A stretch of DNA of 64,000 bases from Holdemanella porci (GCF_009696075.1 NZ_VUMR01000004.1:1-64000); one strand, 5' to 3'; counted from the stretch's first letter, positions 24,217 to 33,928 are shown. Numbers and translations are program-made. Notes: a model not told the origin generated them from the sequence alone.

Positions 24217-25037
24217 TGCCGGAAGCACCAGAAGTACAAACCGTATTAAGTACGTTGGAAACACAAATTAAAAATGTTTCAATTGAAGATGTATTGATAT
24301 ATTATCCTAAGATTATAGATAATGTAGAAGTAGAAACTTTTAAAAATCAATTAATTGGGCAAACATTCCATTCATTTAATCGACTTGGGAAATATTTGAT
24401 TTTTGGTCTGGATGACTATGATCTAGTTGTTCACTTAAGAATGGAAGGTAAATTTTATCTTTATAATATGCTTTGTGAGAATAAACATATTCATATAGTA
24501 TTTAAATTAAATAGTGGAACCTATATGTCGTATCATGATACAAGAAAATTTGGAAGAATGTATTTGTATCCTAAAAAAGAAGATATTCATGCATATCCGT
24601 GTTTTAAAAATGTTGGATATGATTATATGGATGAAAGAGTGAATGGAATGTATTTCTATACCTGTGTTCATTCGTTAAAACGAAATTTGAAATCCTGCCT
24701 GTTAGATCAATCGATTATGGCAGGTGTTGGAAATATTTATGCGGATGAGATATGTTTTGCCTCAGGATTAGATCCTAGAAGCCGTGCCTCAAAGCTTTCA
24801 AAGAAAGATTGTGAGAAAATAGTTTTTCAGACAAAGCGAATCTTGCAGGGAGCTACACGTTTTGGTGGAACAACCATCCGTTCTTATACTTCAAGTTTAG
24901 GGGTAACGGGACGTTTTCAACTCTATTTGAATGTACATGATCAAACACAATGTAAAGTGTGTCATCATGCTATTAAAAAATTAACTGTATCACAAAGGGG
25001 GACTTATCTATGTCCAAATTGTCAAAAAAGAAAGTAA
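24216..25037 (+). CDS. mutM: Formamidopyrimidine-DNA glycosylase
   Basis: A 273-residue base-excision enzyme for 8-oxoguanine. It has the N-terminal catalytic Pro2-Glu3 (MPEAPEVQ, usually MPELPEVE), the lysine in RLGKYLIFGL, DQSIMAGVGNIYADEICFASGLDP, and the C-terminal zinc finger CKVC...CPNC. It overlaps polA by one base and coaE by 28, so the three are cotranslated. Confidence 0.95.
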   Translation: MPEAPEVQTVLSTLETQIKNVSIEDVLIYYPKIIDNVEVETFKNQLIGQTFHSFNRLGKYLIFGLDDYDLVVHLRMEGKFYLYNMLCENKHIHIVFKLNSGTYMSYHDTRKFGRMYLYPKKEDIHAYPCFKNVGYDYMDERVNGMYFYTCVHSLKRNLKSCLLDQSIMAGVGNIYADEICFASGLDPRSRASKLSKKDCEKIVFQTKRILQGATRFGGTTIRSYTSSLGVTGRFQLYLNVHDQTQCKVCHHAIKKLTVSQRGTYLCPNCQKRK

Positions 25038-25615
25038 TAGGAATCACTGGATCTATGGGTTCAGGAAAGAGTGAGATTTCTCGATATTTAAGAAAAAAAT
25101 ATCCTGTTTTAGATTGTGATCAGGTCAATGCGGATTTATTAAAAAAGGGAAATTTGGGTTATCAGAAATTAAATGATTTACGTATTGTTGAATTGGATTC
25201 AAATGGACAGATCATTAAGGAAAGTTTAGCTTCATATATGTTTTCTAAGGCAGAACATAGAAAACAAGTGGAAGCCATCTTGCATCCTTTGATTTTTGAA
25301 CAGATGCATAAATGGATTTATGAACAAGAGAGTTCGATTGTCTTTGTGGAAATGCCAATTTTATTTGAGATTTCTGCACAAGATCATTTTGACTCAATAT
25401 GGTGCGTTGTGGCTGATTTAGATGTAGCCTTATCGCGTTTACAAACCTATCGCAATTTTACTAGGGAACAAGCTTTGGCAAGGCTTGTATCACAGATGAA
25501 TCCGGAAGAGAAGATGGCAAAAAGTGATATTGTACTGCAAAATAATGGTACAGTAGAACAGTTGCATAAACAAATAGAAGAAGCATTAAAAGAGGAGAAG
25601 GTACATGGCGATTGA
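25010..25615 (+). CDS. coaE: Dephospho-CoA kinase
   Basis: A 201-residue P-loop kinase for the last step of CoA synthesis. It has Walker A GSMGSGKS near residue 14, DCDQVNADLLKKG (DxDxxxx family motif) and EMPILFE. The start, with GGGGG upstream, lies within the 3' end of mutM. Its 3' end overlaps the next gene. Confidence 0.93.
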   Translation: MSKLSKKKVIGITGSMGSGKSEISRYLRKKYPVLDCDQVNADLLKKGNLGYQKLNDLRIVELDSNGQIIKESLASYMFSKAEHRKQVEAILHPLIFEQMHKWIYEQESSIVFVEMPILFEISAQDHFDSIWCVVADLDVALSRLQTYRNFTREQALARLVSQMNPEEKMAKSDIVLQNNGTVEQLHKQIEEALKEEKVHGD

Positions 25616-26738
25616 AGTGCGTTGCATAGAACATTTATCTGTTGAACAAAGACAATCTTTGCATTTGTTGTATGGTCCTTTGATGGGTAAAAGTTCAATT
25701 TGTCTATATGAATTTTTAGGCTCTATTCAAAATTCTGTTGAATTAGAAGACGTATATTTACTGTTGAATATAAATGCTTCACAATTTGATAAGGCACGAA
25801 ATTATTTAGAGCAATATCATTTAATTGAAACCTATGTTCATGAAGATGACATGTTGATTTTATTGTATGCTCCATTATTACCAGATAAATTTTTATGTCA
25901 CGATACCTATTCAAGATTGTATTTGGCAAGTGTAGGATCAAAGTGTTTTGATAAAATAAAGGCAATGCTTCATAAAGATAAGACGATTTCTTCTGTATAT
26001 ACCAAAGTAGAAAGTCCTTTGGATGTTTCAATTTTAGATTCGTGGAACGAATCTAAAGAGATTGCGTACGAAAAGGTGAAACCGACAATCAAACAAAAAT
26101 ATGATTTTGATTTTGCAACACTCTTCAAAGGGATGGATCGTGTTTTTCCGGCACGTTATCGAACTAATGAAAATTTAGATCGTATTGCACAGATGGCACA
26201 AATATATGGAATTGATGCCAAAGATATGCGTAGATACGTGCAAAGAAGTATTAATCCTTCAACACATGTATTTGATTTGGACAAATTAAAAGAGATGGTT
26301 ATGCGTAATCGTAAGGTTATGGAAACAAGTAAAGATCCATATCAGATGCCACCTGTTAAATTTTTGCAGAATAAGCAAAATGGAATTCCTGTTGTGAAAT
26401 CGGATCAGGCATTGATTGAACGTTTATGCACACAATTCCAGCTTTCAGTTGAAGTTGTGAATACTTTGATTGAATATACTTTGCAGCAAACACATCAACA
26501 ATTTTCTAGAAATTACGTTGAAAAAGTTGCGGCAAGCTGGGTTCGTCTGGGCGTGGATTCTAGGAAGAAAGCATTGGAAATTATCAACCAAGCGCCAACA
26601 GAAAATAAAAGAGAGAAAAAAGAAGAAAAGGTTGTACTTGATGAGAAGTTCTATACGCAAAAGGAAGAAAAATCAGATACGCAAATCCAACAGGAGATGT
26701 TAGAACTTCAAAAGATGTTGAAAGAAGGTAAGTTGTAG
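25605..26738 (+). CDS. DnaB/DnaD-type replication initiation protein (helicase loading)
   Basis: A 377-residue protein that sits directly before dnaI, as Bacillus dnaB does. It has winged-helix-like N-terminal sequence (SICLYEFLGSIQNSVELEDVYLLL region) and a DnaD/DnaB2-type helical segment around 290-330 (LCTQFQLSVEVVNTLIEYTL; NYVEKVAASWVRLGVDSRKKAL). In Bacillus this protein works with DnaD and DnaI to load the helicase. The last 60 residues are charged and probably disordered. GGAGAAGG precedes the ATG. Confidence 0.82.
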   Translation: MAIEVRCIEHLSVEQRQSLHLLYGPLMGKSSICLYEFLGSIQNSVELEDVYLLLNINASQFDKARNYLEQYHLIETYVHEDDMLILLYAPLLPDKFLCHDTYSRLYLASVGSKCFDKIKAMLHKDKTISSVYTKVESPLDVSILDSWNESKEIAYEKVKPTIKQKYDFDFATLFKGMDRVFPARYRTNENLDRIAQMAQIYGIDAKDMRRYVQRSINPSTHVFDLDKLKEMVMRNRKVMETSKDPYQMPPVKFLQNKQNGIPVVKSDQALIERLCTQFQLSVEVVNTLIEYTLQQTHQQFSRNYVEKVAASWVRLGVDSRKKALEIINQAPTENKREKKEEKVVLDEKFYTQKEEKSDTQIQQEMLELQKMLKEGKL

Positions 26739-27640
26739 TGAATTTAAATATTAAACTTTCAGAAGAGCAGATGATGGAAAGACAACAGAATATTGCTCGT
26801 TTAAAAGAAAATGAATGGATTCAAATATTTCTTGAACAGAATCATTTAGATGCATCTTTTGTAGAAGAAAATAGTGGCGTTTTGTTGCAGTGGATCAAGA
26901 GTGTGAGCGCATGTAGAAACTGTAAGGGATTGGATTATTGTGTACAGAAGATTCGTGGGAAGGCTACAAAATTAAAAATTGACGATTCTGGTTTCTTGAA
27001 TGAATATTACGCTTCTTGTCAGTATGAACAAAAAAGAGATCAACAATTGGCTCATCAAAGTAAATTTCGCTTTTCTCATATGTCTTTAAATGATTATTTA
27101 ATCGATCTAAATGATGCTTGCTTTTTAAGTGCTGCCAAAGAAAAAGATTATATGGCAGCTTATACCCAAAGTGTGAGTAGCATACCGCTAAATCAAGGTG
27201 TGTATTTATATGGAAATCCAGGGACTGGAAAGTCTTATTTAATGAAGGGAATCTGTAATTACTATGCGAAAAATAATAAGAGTGTTTCTTTTGTACAGGT
27301 TCCATTATTGATTCAGGAATTGAAACAGTTTATGACAGATAATGATTATCGTCAAAGAGTGATGAACCATTTACGCTACAGTGATGTTTTGGTTTTAGAT
27401 GATATTGGAGCTGAAAGTATTACGCAATGGACGCGAGATGAAATCTTACTTCCTGTTTTAGATGAGCGTATGAATAAAGGAATGAAAACATACTTTACAT
27501 CAAATTATTCAATGGAAGAATTAGAACAGCAGTATCGTCTTGTGAATAAACCGAATAATACAATTGCGAGTCTAAGAATTCTAGAAAGAATTCGTACTTT
27601 GTCCAAACCTGTTGAATTATCCGGAAAATCACGTCGTTAG
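26738..27640 (+). CDS. dnaI: Primosomal protein DnaI, helicase loader ATPase
   Basis: A 300-residue AAA+ loader. The N-terminal helicase-binding part holds a cysteine cluster (SACRNCKGLDYC near residue 50-60). The ATPase has Walker A GNPGTGKSY near 160 and Walker B VLVLDDIGAES near 217. It starts at GTG 26738, sharing one base with the preceding stop. The replicative helicase it loads is encoded at 49461. Confidence 0.92.
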   Translation: MNLNIKLSEEQMMERQQNIARLKENEWIQIFLEQNHLDASFVEENSGVLLQWIKSVSACRNCKGLDYCVQKIRGKATKLKIDDSGFLNEYYASCQYEQKRDQQLAHQSKFRFSHMSLNDYLIDLNDACFLSAAKEKDYMAAYTQSVSSIPLNQGVYLYGNPGTGKSYLMKGICNYYAKNNKSVSFVQVPLLIQELKQFMTDNDYRQRVMNHLRYSDVLVLDDIGAESITQWTRDEILLPVLDERMNKGMKTYFTSNYSMEELEQQYRLVNKPNNTIASLRILERIRTLSKPVELSGKSRR

Positions 27641-27718
27641 TTAATAATTTCACTTTTCAAATTGGGCGTTATGGAGTAGAATAGTTATGACAGAAATGTT
27701 TAAAGGAGGAATAGAGTA

Positions 27719-28588
27719 ATGTTAGTATCTGCTACTGAAATGATCAACAAAGCTCACGAAGGGCACTATGCGATTGGTGCTTTCAACATCAATAACTTGG
27801 AATGGACAAAAGCTATCTTAGCTGCTGCTGAAGAAGCTAAATCACCAGTTATGTTAGGAGTATCTGAAGGTGCTGCTAAATACATGTGTGGTTTCAAAAC
27901 AGTTGCTGCTATGGTAAAAGAAATCCACGATGCAATGGGAATTACAGTTCCTGTAGCTTTACACTTGGACCACGGTTCATATGAAGGTGCAAAAGCTGCT
28001 ATCGAAGCAGGATTTACTTCTGTAATGTTCGATGGTTCTCATTATGCATTCGAAGAAAACTTAGAAAAATCAAAAGAAATGATCGCCTTAGCACACTCAA
28101 AAGGATTATCAATTGAATGTGAAGTTGGTGGAATCGGTGGAGAAGAAGACGGTGTAGTATCTGCTGGTGAATTAGCTGACCCTGAAGAATGTAAAACTAT
28201 CGCTGACTTAGGTGTAGACTTCTTAGCAGCTGGTATCGGAAATATCCACGGTAAATATCCTGCAAACTGGGCTGGATTAAACTTTGATCGTTTAGGAGAA
28301 ATCCAAAACGCAACAAACGGAAAACCATTAGTATTACACGGTGGTTCAGGAATTCCTCGTGAACAAGTTCAAAAAGCTATCACATTAGGTGTTTCTAAAG
28401 TTAACGTTAATACTGAATGTCAGTTAGTATTTGCTGAAGCAACTCGTAAATACATCGAAGCTGGAAAAGACCAAGAAGGAAAAGGATACGATCCACGTAA
28501 ATTATTAAAACCAGGTGCTGATGCAATCACAGCATTATGTAAAGAAATGATGGAAAACTTCTTTGGTTCTGCTGGAAAAGCTGAATAA
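27719..28588 (+). CDS. fba: Class II fructose-bisphosphate aldolase
   Basis: A 289-residue zinc aldolase of glycolysis. Zinc and substrate motifs are ALHLDHGS near residue 80, MFDGSHYAFEENL, EVGGIGGEEDG, AAGIGNIHGKY and VLHGGSGIP. A strong AAAGGAGG site and preferred-codon use suggest high expression. A single-gene unit closed by its own terminator. Confidence 0.96.
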   Translation: MLVSATEMINKAHEGHYAIGAFNINNLEWTKAILAAAEEAKSPVMLGVSEGAAKYMCGFKTVAAMVKEIHDAMGITVPVALHLDHGSYEGAKAAIEAGFTSVMFDGSHYAFEENLEKSKEMIALAHSKGLSIECEVGGIGGEEDGVVSAGELADPEECKTIADLGVDFLAAGIGNIHGKYPANWAGLNFDRLGEIQNATNGKPLVLHGGSGIPREQVQKAITLGVSKVNVNTECQLVFAEATRKYIEAGKDQEGKGYDPRKLLKPGADAITALCKEMMENFFGSAGKAE

Positions 28589-28603
28589 TTAAAGTTTTTA
28601 AAT

Positions 28604-28627
28604 AAAGCAGGTTTTAAGCCTGCTTTT
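28604..28627 (+). terminator. terminator of fba
   Basis: AAAGCAGG 28604-28611 pairs with CCTGCTTT 28619-28626, followed by TT. Confidence 0.85.
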
Positions 28628-28650
28628 TGCATAATTTGGAGGGGAAATAT

Positions 28651-30504
28651 ATGAAGTCAGTTGAAATTAATGATTTATTGTCTTATCACTTTTATGGAAA
28701 TTTAAAAGTGAAAGATGGAGTAAAAGTTTTTGTTGATGGAGTAGCAGCAGAAAAGGAAAATGCTTATGAATATACTTTAAAATGCGTAAAGGACGATAAA
28801 GTATATGATTTAACTTCTTATGGAAAAGAAGCAGGGTTTTATATCGAAAATGAAAATTCGATTCTATTCTGTGGAAATCGTAAGAATATTGAAAAATCTA
28901 CATCTTTATATCGTTTGGCATTGAATGGTGGAGAAGCCAAAGAAATTGCTCGCTTTGATAAACCAGGAATGAATGTTTTGGGATATTTAAACGAGAATAC
29001 TTTGGTTTTGATGACGAAAGAAAAACTTGTTGAAGAAGAAAGTGATTATGAAGTGTTTGATGAGATTCCTTTCTATATGAATGGTCAGGGAATCACCAAT
29101 AAACATCGTACGCATTTATATACATATAATTTAGACACAAAAGAACTTGTTTGCGTTACAGAAGGTACTTTTGATGTGTCAAACGCAAAGATTCATGATG
29201 GTGCTTTGTATTATACAGGACAAAATTGGACAAGAAAACAAGCTTTATATGAAAATCTTTATAAATATGATGGTTCTGTAAGTACAGTTGTAGATGCTAA
29301 GGAAAGAAGTATTCAAAGTTTTGATTTTGTGGATGGTAAATTGGTTCTTATCGCAAGCACACATGAAAAATATGGCTTGAATGAGAATCCAAAATTCTTT
29401 GATCAAGACTTTAATTTAATTGCTGATTGGCAAGAATGTGTTGGAAACAGTGTAGGTACAGATTGTGCTTTAGTTGCAGGTAATGCGACTCTAGTAAATA
29501 AAGATGCGTTATATTTTGTTTCTACGATCTATGATCACAATAATTTGTATAAATTAGAAAATGGAAATATTGAACTTGTATTTGAATGGCCAGGAACAAT
29601 TCAATCTTTCGCATTTGAAGATGACACATTATATTTTATTGGAGCTGATGTGGCAAGTCTTCAACAATTGTATAAAGTTGTAGATGGTAAAGCCGTTCAA
29701 TTATCTGATTTTAATAAAATGGAAGATACATATGTGGCAAATCCTGTAGAAGTTAATTTTGGTGAAAATTTAACAGGATGGGTATTATTGCCTAAAGATT
29801 ATGATGGAACAAAAAAATATCCGGCTATTTTAGATATTCATGGTGGACCTAAAACAGTATATGGAAAAGTGTTCTATCATGAAATGCAAGTATGGGCAAG
29901 TAAAGGATACTTTGTATTCTTCTGTAATATTCATGGTTCTGATGGACGTGGCAATGAGTTTATGGACATTCGTGGAAAATATGGAACGATTGATTATGAT
30001 GAATTGATGCAGTTTACAGATAAAGTCTTAGAAACATATCCTCAAATTGATTCAAGCAGAGTTGGTGTAACTGGTGGAAGCTATGGTGGATTTATGACAA
30101 ACTGGATCATTGGTCATACGGATCGTTTTGCGTGTGCTGCTAGTCAAAGAAGTATTGCCAACTGGATCTCATTCTCTCAGACAAGTGATATTGGGCCATA
30201 CTTTGCACAAGATCAACAATCTGCTACATATGATGAAAATCCAGAAAAATTGTGGTGGCATTCACCATTGAAATATGCACGTAATGTGAAAACACCAACA
30301 TTATTTATTCACTCTGATGAGGATTATCGTTGTCCACTTTGTGAAGGCCTACAAATGTTGAATGCTTTATTAGATCAGAATATTGAAGCTCGCATGTGCT
30401 TGTTCCATGGTGAAAATCATGATTTATCACGTACGGGACTTCCTCAACATCGTTTGCGTCGTTTAAATGAAATCACAAATTGGATGGAAAAACATTTAAA
30501 ATAG
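28651..30504 (+). CDS. S9 family (prolyl oligopeptidase-type) serine peptidase
   Basis: A 617-residue cytoplasmic peptidase: an N-terminal beta-propeller-like half (about 1-350) and a C-terminal alpha/beta-hydrolase. The catalytic serine is in GVTGGSYGGFMTNW near residue 476, the aspartate in FIHSDEDYRCP near 555 and the histidine in GENHDLSR near 591. It resembles acylaminoacyl-peptidases; the exact peptide substrate is not readable. The ATG at 28651 follows GGAGGGG; an in-frame ATG at 28627 lies in the fba terminator. Confidence 0.9.
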   Translation: MKSVEINDLLSYHFYGNLKVKDGVKVFVDGVAAEKENAYEYTLKCVKDDKVYDLTSYGKEAGFYIENENSILFCGNRKNIEKSTSLYRLALNGGEAKEIARFDKPGMNVLGYLNENTLVLMTKEKLVEEESDYEVFDEIPFYMNGQGITNKHRTHLYTYNLDTKELVCVTEGTFDVSNAKIHDGALYYTGQNWTRKQALYENLYKYDGSVSTVVDAKERSIQSFDFVDGKLVLIASTHEKYGLNENPKFFDQDFNLIADWQECVGNSVGTDCALVAGNATLVNKDALYFVSTIYDHNNLYKLENGNIELVFEWPGTIQSFAFEDDTLYFIGADVASLQQLYKVVDGKAVQLSDFNKMEDTYVANPVEVNFGENLTGWVLLPKDYDGTKKYPAILDIHGGPKTVYGKVFYHEMQVWASKGYFVFFCNIHGSDGRGNEFMDIRGKYGTIDYDELMQFTDKVLETYPQIDSSRVGVTGGSYGGFMTNWIIGHTDRFACAASQRSIANWISFSQTSDIGPYFAQDQQSATYDENPEKLWWHSPLKYARNVKTPTLFIHSDEDYRCPLCEGLQMLNALLDQNIEARMCLFHGENHDLSRTGLPQHRLRRLNEITNWMEKHLK

Positions 30505-30594
30505 ATGGCTTTTGGAATTTACAATATTTTTCTAGATTATCCGGATTGAATAGGCTATAATAGATAGGCATTACCTTGAAATGGGGGAAAATGA

Positions 30595-31863
30595 ATGGAA
30601 AAAGTCATTAAAATTGAAGGTGGACATGATTTAAATGGAACAGTACGTATTAGTGGTTCAAAGAATGCGACTGTGGCTTTAATTCCAGCATGTGTTTTAG
30701 GGAATGAGCCGGTTACAATTTATGGTGTACCTAATATTTCAGATGTACAGTCTTTGATCGTTTTATTAAATGAACTTGGTGTTTATGTTGAAAAACGAGA
30801 TGAAGAAACATTATATATAGATCCTACTCATATGGAAAATATTCCTATGGTATCTAAAGCTGTTTCTAAATTAAGAGCAAGCTACTATTTTATGGGAGCT
30901 TTGTTAGGAAAATTTGGGCATGCAGAAATTAAGATGCCTGGTGGATGTTACTTAGGTCCAAGACCTATTGATTTGCACTTAAAAGGGTTTGAGGCTTTGG
31001 GTGCAAATATTCAATATGAAAATGGATGTTATATATTGGATGCGAAAGAATTAAAAGGAACAAATATTTTCTTAGATATTTCGAGTGTAGGAGCTACAAT
31101 CAACATTATGATGGCAGCTGTTTACGCAAAAGGTAGAACGGTTATTGAAAATGCCGCACGTGAGCCTGAAATTATCGATATCGCAACATTATTAAATAAA
31201 ATGGGTGCTAGAATTCATGGCATGGGGACAAGTACTCTTGTGATTGATGGTGTTGAATATTTAAAGGGCTGTATTCATGAAATCATTCCAGATCGTATTG
31301 AAGCAGCAACTTATGTGATTATGGCAGCCGCTATGGCCAATGACATGCGCATCGAAAATATTATTCCTCAACACTTGGAAGCCATTGTTATGAAACTTCA
31401 AGAAGTGGGAATCAATATGGAAGTTGGTTCGGATTTTATTCATGTATTAAAAACAGATAAACCTTTAAAACGTACAGAAATTTTGACAAAACCATATCCA
31501 GGCTTTGCCACAGATGTTCAACAACCATTTACTGTATTATTAACACAATGTGAAGGCCAATCTGTAGTAACAGAAACAATTTATACAGAACGTTTCAAAC
31601 ATTGTGCAGAGTTAAATAAGATGGGTGCTGACATTGATGTACACACACCAAGTGCGTTTATCAACGGAAAGACAAAGTTACATGGTTCTAAAGTAACTGC
31701 AACAGATCTTCGTTGTGGTGCTGGACTTGTCATCGCAGCTTTAATGGCTGATGGTGTGACAGAAATCCATGATATTTATCACATTGATCGTGGTTATGAT
31801 AACTTGGACGGAAAGTTAGCTCATTTAGGAGCCAAAATGTGGCGTGAAGAGGTAGAAGATTAA
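30595..31863 (+). CDS. murA: UDP-N-acetylglucosamine 1-carboxyvinyltransferase
   Basis: A 422-residue EPSP-synthase-fold enzyme for the first committed step of peptidoglycan synthesis. GSKNATVALIPACVL near the N terminus binds substrate, and PGGCYLGPRPIDLH has the catalytic cysteine (about Cys118) that fosfomycin modifies. DRIEAATYVIMAAAM and ATDLRCGAGLVIAALMADG are also typical. A TATAAT at 30556-30561 lies 33 nt upstream with no clear -35, and GGGGG serves as ribosome site. Confidence 0.95.
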   Translation: MEKVIKIEGGHDLNGTVRISGSKNATVALIPACVLGNEPVTIYGVPNISDVQSLIVLLNELGVYVEKRDEETLYIDPTHMENIPMVSKAVSKLRASYYFMGALLGKFGHAEIKMPGGCYLGPRPIDLHLKGFEALGANIQYENGCYILDAKELKGTNIFLDISSVGATINIMMAAVYAKGRTVIENAAREPEIIDIATLLNKMGARIHGMGTSTLVIDGVEYLKGCIHEIIPDRIEAATYVIMAAAMANDMRIENIIPQHLEAIVMKLQEVGINMEVGSDFIHVLKTDKPLKRTEILTKPYPGFATDVQQPFTVLLTQCEGQSVVTETIYTERFKHCAELNKMGADIDVHTPSAFINGKTKLHGSKVTATDLRCGAGLVIAALMADGVTEIHDIYHIDRGYDNLDGKLAHLGAKMWREEVED

Positions 31864-31902
31864 AAGGTGTATGGTGACATACATCTTTTTTCTTTGTATA
31901 AT
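31862..31902 (+). terminator. terminator of murA overlapping the promoter of the MATE gene
   Basis: AAAAGGTGTATG 31862-31873 pairs with CATACATCTTTT 31878-31889 (one G-T), and T-rich sequence follows. The same DNA holds a promoter: GTGACA (31874-31879) in the loop and right arm, 17-nt spacer, TATAAT (31897-31902). Confidence 0.75.
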
Positions 31903-31908
31903 CATCTT

Positions 31909-33276
31909 ATGAACATGATGGAAATAACGGCGCAGATGCGCGAAAATAAAAAAATAGAATTCAAAGATCAATTAAAAATTGTCGTTTTATTATCTGTACC
32001 TGCAATATTAGAACAATTAGTTGGAACGGCCATGAGTTATATTGATACAGCTATGGTTGGGTCACTAGGTTATAAGGCTACGGCAGCCATTGGTGTGGTT
32101 GCCAGTACAACATGGCTTTTTGGAGGAATTTGTGCAGCTGCGGTATTAGGCTTTTCAGTGCAGGTAGCTCAATATTTAGGGGCTGGTAAAAATAAATTGG
32201 CTAGACAGGTAGTATGTCAGTCGATTCTCTTTAATATTATCTTTGGTTTATGTATGGCATTGGTTGTGGTAACATCCAGTTTTTATTTGCCAAAATTATT
32301 GGGGGCAGCCCCATCAATTTGTAGAGATGCCACTTTATATTTGGCTATAGTAGGTGCTTTTATTCCATTTAATATGATGGCGATGTTACATTCAGGAATG
32401 TTAAGATGTTCAGGGAATGCCGTGCTTCCAAGTCTTATGAATATTTCAATGTGTGTATTTGATGTTATTTTTAACTATTTCTTTATTTATATACTAAATT
32501 TAGGCGTTGCCGGAGCTGCACTAGGAACGGGAATGGCGCAGTTGATTGTAGGCTTTATATTAATGTATATTGCAGTCAAAAAGGAAAAATCATTACGACT
32601 TCTAGGTGATGAATCGTGGAAATTTGATAAAGATATCTTGAAGAATGTAGTGAATCTTTCAATTCCAGCAGGTCTTGAAAGAGTGACACTATCTTTAGCT
32701 CAAGTTGTGATGACGGGTGTCGTTTCAGGGATGGGTGCAATCAGTGTAGCTATTAATTATGTGGCTGTTTCAGCAGAAGGATTATGTTATTTGCCAGCTT
32801 ATGGAATTGGTGGTGCTGCAACTACATTGGTTGGACAAAGTATTGGAGCCAATCGAAAGGATATGGCAAAACGATTTGCGTATTTAACAACCTTATTATC
32901 TTTTGTTCTAGTGATATTTATGAGTGTTATCATGTTTGTGCTTGCACCATTTTTGGCTTCAACACTAACGAATAGTCAAGAAGTTATTGATGGAGCTAGT
33001 GAGTGCTTAAGAATTGTTTCTTTTTCTGAACCATTATTTGCGATTAGTATTGTAGTAATGGGGGCATTACGTGGTGCTGGAGATAGTAAACGTCCTTTTG
33101 TCTTAAATGCTTTGAGTATGTGGGGAATGCGTGTTTTACCAATTATTATTTTCACAAAACGATATGGTGTTATTGGTGTATGGGCCACAATGACTTTCGA
33201 GCTGGTATTTAGGGGTATTATATTCTTTATTCGTATGGTTCGAGGTAAGTGGTTAGATCAAAATTCAGTTAAATAA
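31909..33276 (+). CDS. MATE family efflux transporter
   Basis: A 455-residue membrane protein with twelve hydrophobic segments in two related halves. VVLLSVPAILEQLVGTAMSYIDTAMVG and NLSIPAGLERVTLSLAQVVMTG open the halves, typical of MATE cation/drug antiporters. The substrate is unknown. The start is inferred: ATG 31909 is 6 nt past the -10 box and lacks a ribosome site; ATGs at 31915, 31918 and 31936 are alternatives. A GTG at 31867 falls within the murA terminator. Confidence 0.85.
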   Translation: MNMMEITAQMRENKKIEFKDQLKIVVLLSVPAILEQLVGTAMSYIDTAMVGSLGYKATAAIGVVASTTWLFGGICAAAVLGFSVQVAQYLGAGKNKLARQVVCQSILFNIIFGLCMALVVVTSSFYLPKLLGAAPSICRDATLYLAIVGAFIPFNMMAMLHSGMLRCSGNAVLPSLMNISMCVFDVIFNYFFIYILNLGVAGAALGTGMAQLIVGFILMYIAVKKEKSLRLLGDESWKFDKDILKNVVNLSIPAGLERVTLSLAQVVMTGVVSGMGAISVAINYVAVSAEGLCYLPAYGIGGAATTLVGQSIGANRKDMAKRFAYLTTLLSFVLVIFMSVIMFVLAPFLASTLTNSQEVIDGASECLRIVSFSEPLFAISIVVMGALRGAGDSKRPFVLNALSMWGMRVLPIIIFTKRYGVIGVWATMTFELVFRGIIFFIRMVRGKWLDQNSVK

Positions 33277-33283
33277 AAAAATT

Positions 33284-33300
33284 GAGTGGAATTTCCACTC
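33284..33300. terminator. terminator between the MATE and Lar-like genes
   Basis: GAGTGGAA pairs with TTCCACTC around a single central base. The minus-strand side is followed by AATTTTTTT, so it chiefly serves the minus-strand gene. Confidence 0.7.
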
Positions 33301-33306
33301 ATTCTC

Positions 33307-33531
33307 TTATTCACCAGGATTTGATTTTAATACTTTACCTGTATTAAATAATTCAGCGGCTCTTTTAGCAGCTTCTAAACGATCTTCTTCGTTTTTATAA
33401 TCAACATGAACTGTATAGCAGCCACAATCCATGCATTGTGCATAGAATCCGTTTCCTTCTTCTTCTAGAATCGAACCACCTTCACATAGAGGGCATTCGT
33501 GTAAATCAACTAATTCATCAATGTTTTGCAT
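33307..33531 (-). CDS. Small zinc-ribbon protein resembling the Lar restriction-alleviation family
   Basis: A 74-residue protein with C-P-L-C near residue 13 and Q-C-M-D-C-G-C near 34, then VHVDYKNEEDRLEAAKRAAELFNTG. Order and spacing (CPxC-G, aromatic-xxCxxCG, then acidic residues and an alanine-rich helix) match Lar-like proteins, best known from phages and from E. coli as restriction modulators. No restriction system is visible. AAGGAAGGA precedes ATG 33531; a longer frame to 33573 lacks a site. Confidence 0.6.
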   Translation of the reverse strand: MQNIDELVDLHECPLCEGGSILEEEGNGFYAQCMDCGCYTVHVDYKNEEDRLEAAKRAAELFNTGKVLKSNPGE

Positions 33532-33623
33532 AAGAATCCTTCCTTCTTTTATTCTTATCCATTGTACAATCAAATGCTAAGAAAGTTAAGAGAAATTTAA
33601 GATTTAATAAAGGAATGAAATGA

Positions 33624-33629
33624 TATAAT
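33624..33629 (+). promoter_or_regulatory. -10 box of the small membrane protein gene
   Basis: TATAAT at 33624-33629, 28 nt before the ATG; the -35 is weak. Confidence 0.5.
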
Positions 33630-33657
33630 ACATCGGTAACAATAAGGGGATGTTATT

Positions 33658-33879
33658 ATGGATCAAAAGGATCGTGTATTTACACCTGCATTTGTTGCGA
33701 ATTTATTTTTGATTGCAGGAACTGTTTTCTTGCTTTTAAAGGGGAAAATAAACGCATATGTAGGAGTAGATGGTTTAAAGCATGAAGGGATGGCTTTGGC
33801 ACTCATTGGATTTAGTTTCATGGTTGTCGGAATGTGCATATGGATTGTAATATGGATTAGTCGCAGGATGAATAAATGA
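33658..33879 (+). CDS. Small membrane protein of unknown function
   Basis: A 73-residue protein with two hydrophobic helices (about residues 10-27 and 46-67) and basic ends, without a motif I recognise. It has its own promoter, an AAGGGG site and a terminator that overlaps its stop, so it looks like a genuine single gene. Confidence 0.65.
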   Translation: MDQKDRVFTPAFVANLFLIAGTVFLLLKGKINAYVGVDGLKHEGMALALIGFSFMVVGMCIWIVIWISRRMNK

Positions 33880-33893
33880 ATTCATCCTTTTTC
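33865..33893 (+). terminator. terminator of the small membrane protein gene
   Basis: AGGATGAAT 33865-33873 pairs with ATTCATCCT 33880-33888, followed by TTTTTC. It abuts the -35 of the next gene at 33894. Confidence 0.8.
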
Positions 33894-33928
33894 TTGTGAT
33901 AATTTCATTTTCTTAATACAATAATAGT
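33894..33928 (+). promoter_or_regulatory. promoter of the GGDEF-kinase gene, predicted leaderless
   Basis: TTGTGA (33894-33899), 17-nt spacer, TACAAT (33917-33922), then 6 nt to the ATG. Confidence 0.65.

Noticed and set aside
31867-31908. GTG 31867 as the MATE start
   Set aside because: It lies in the left arm of the murA terminator and upstream of the predicted transcription start.
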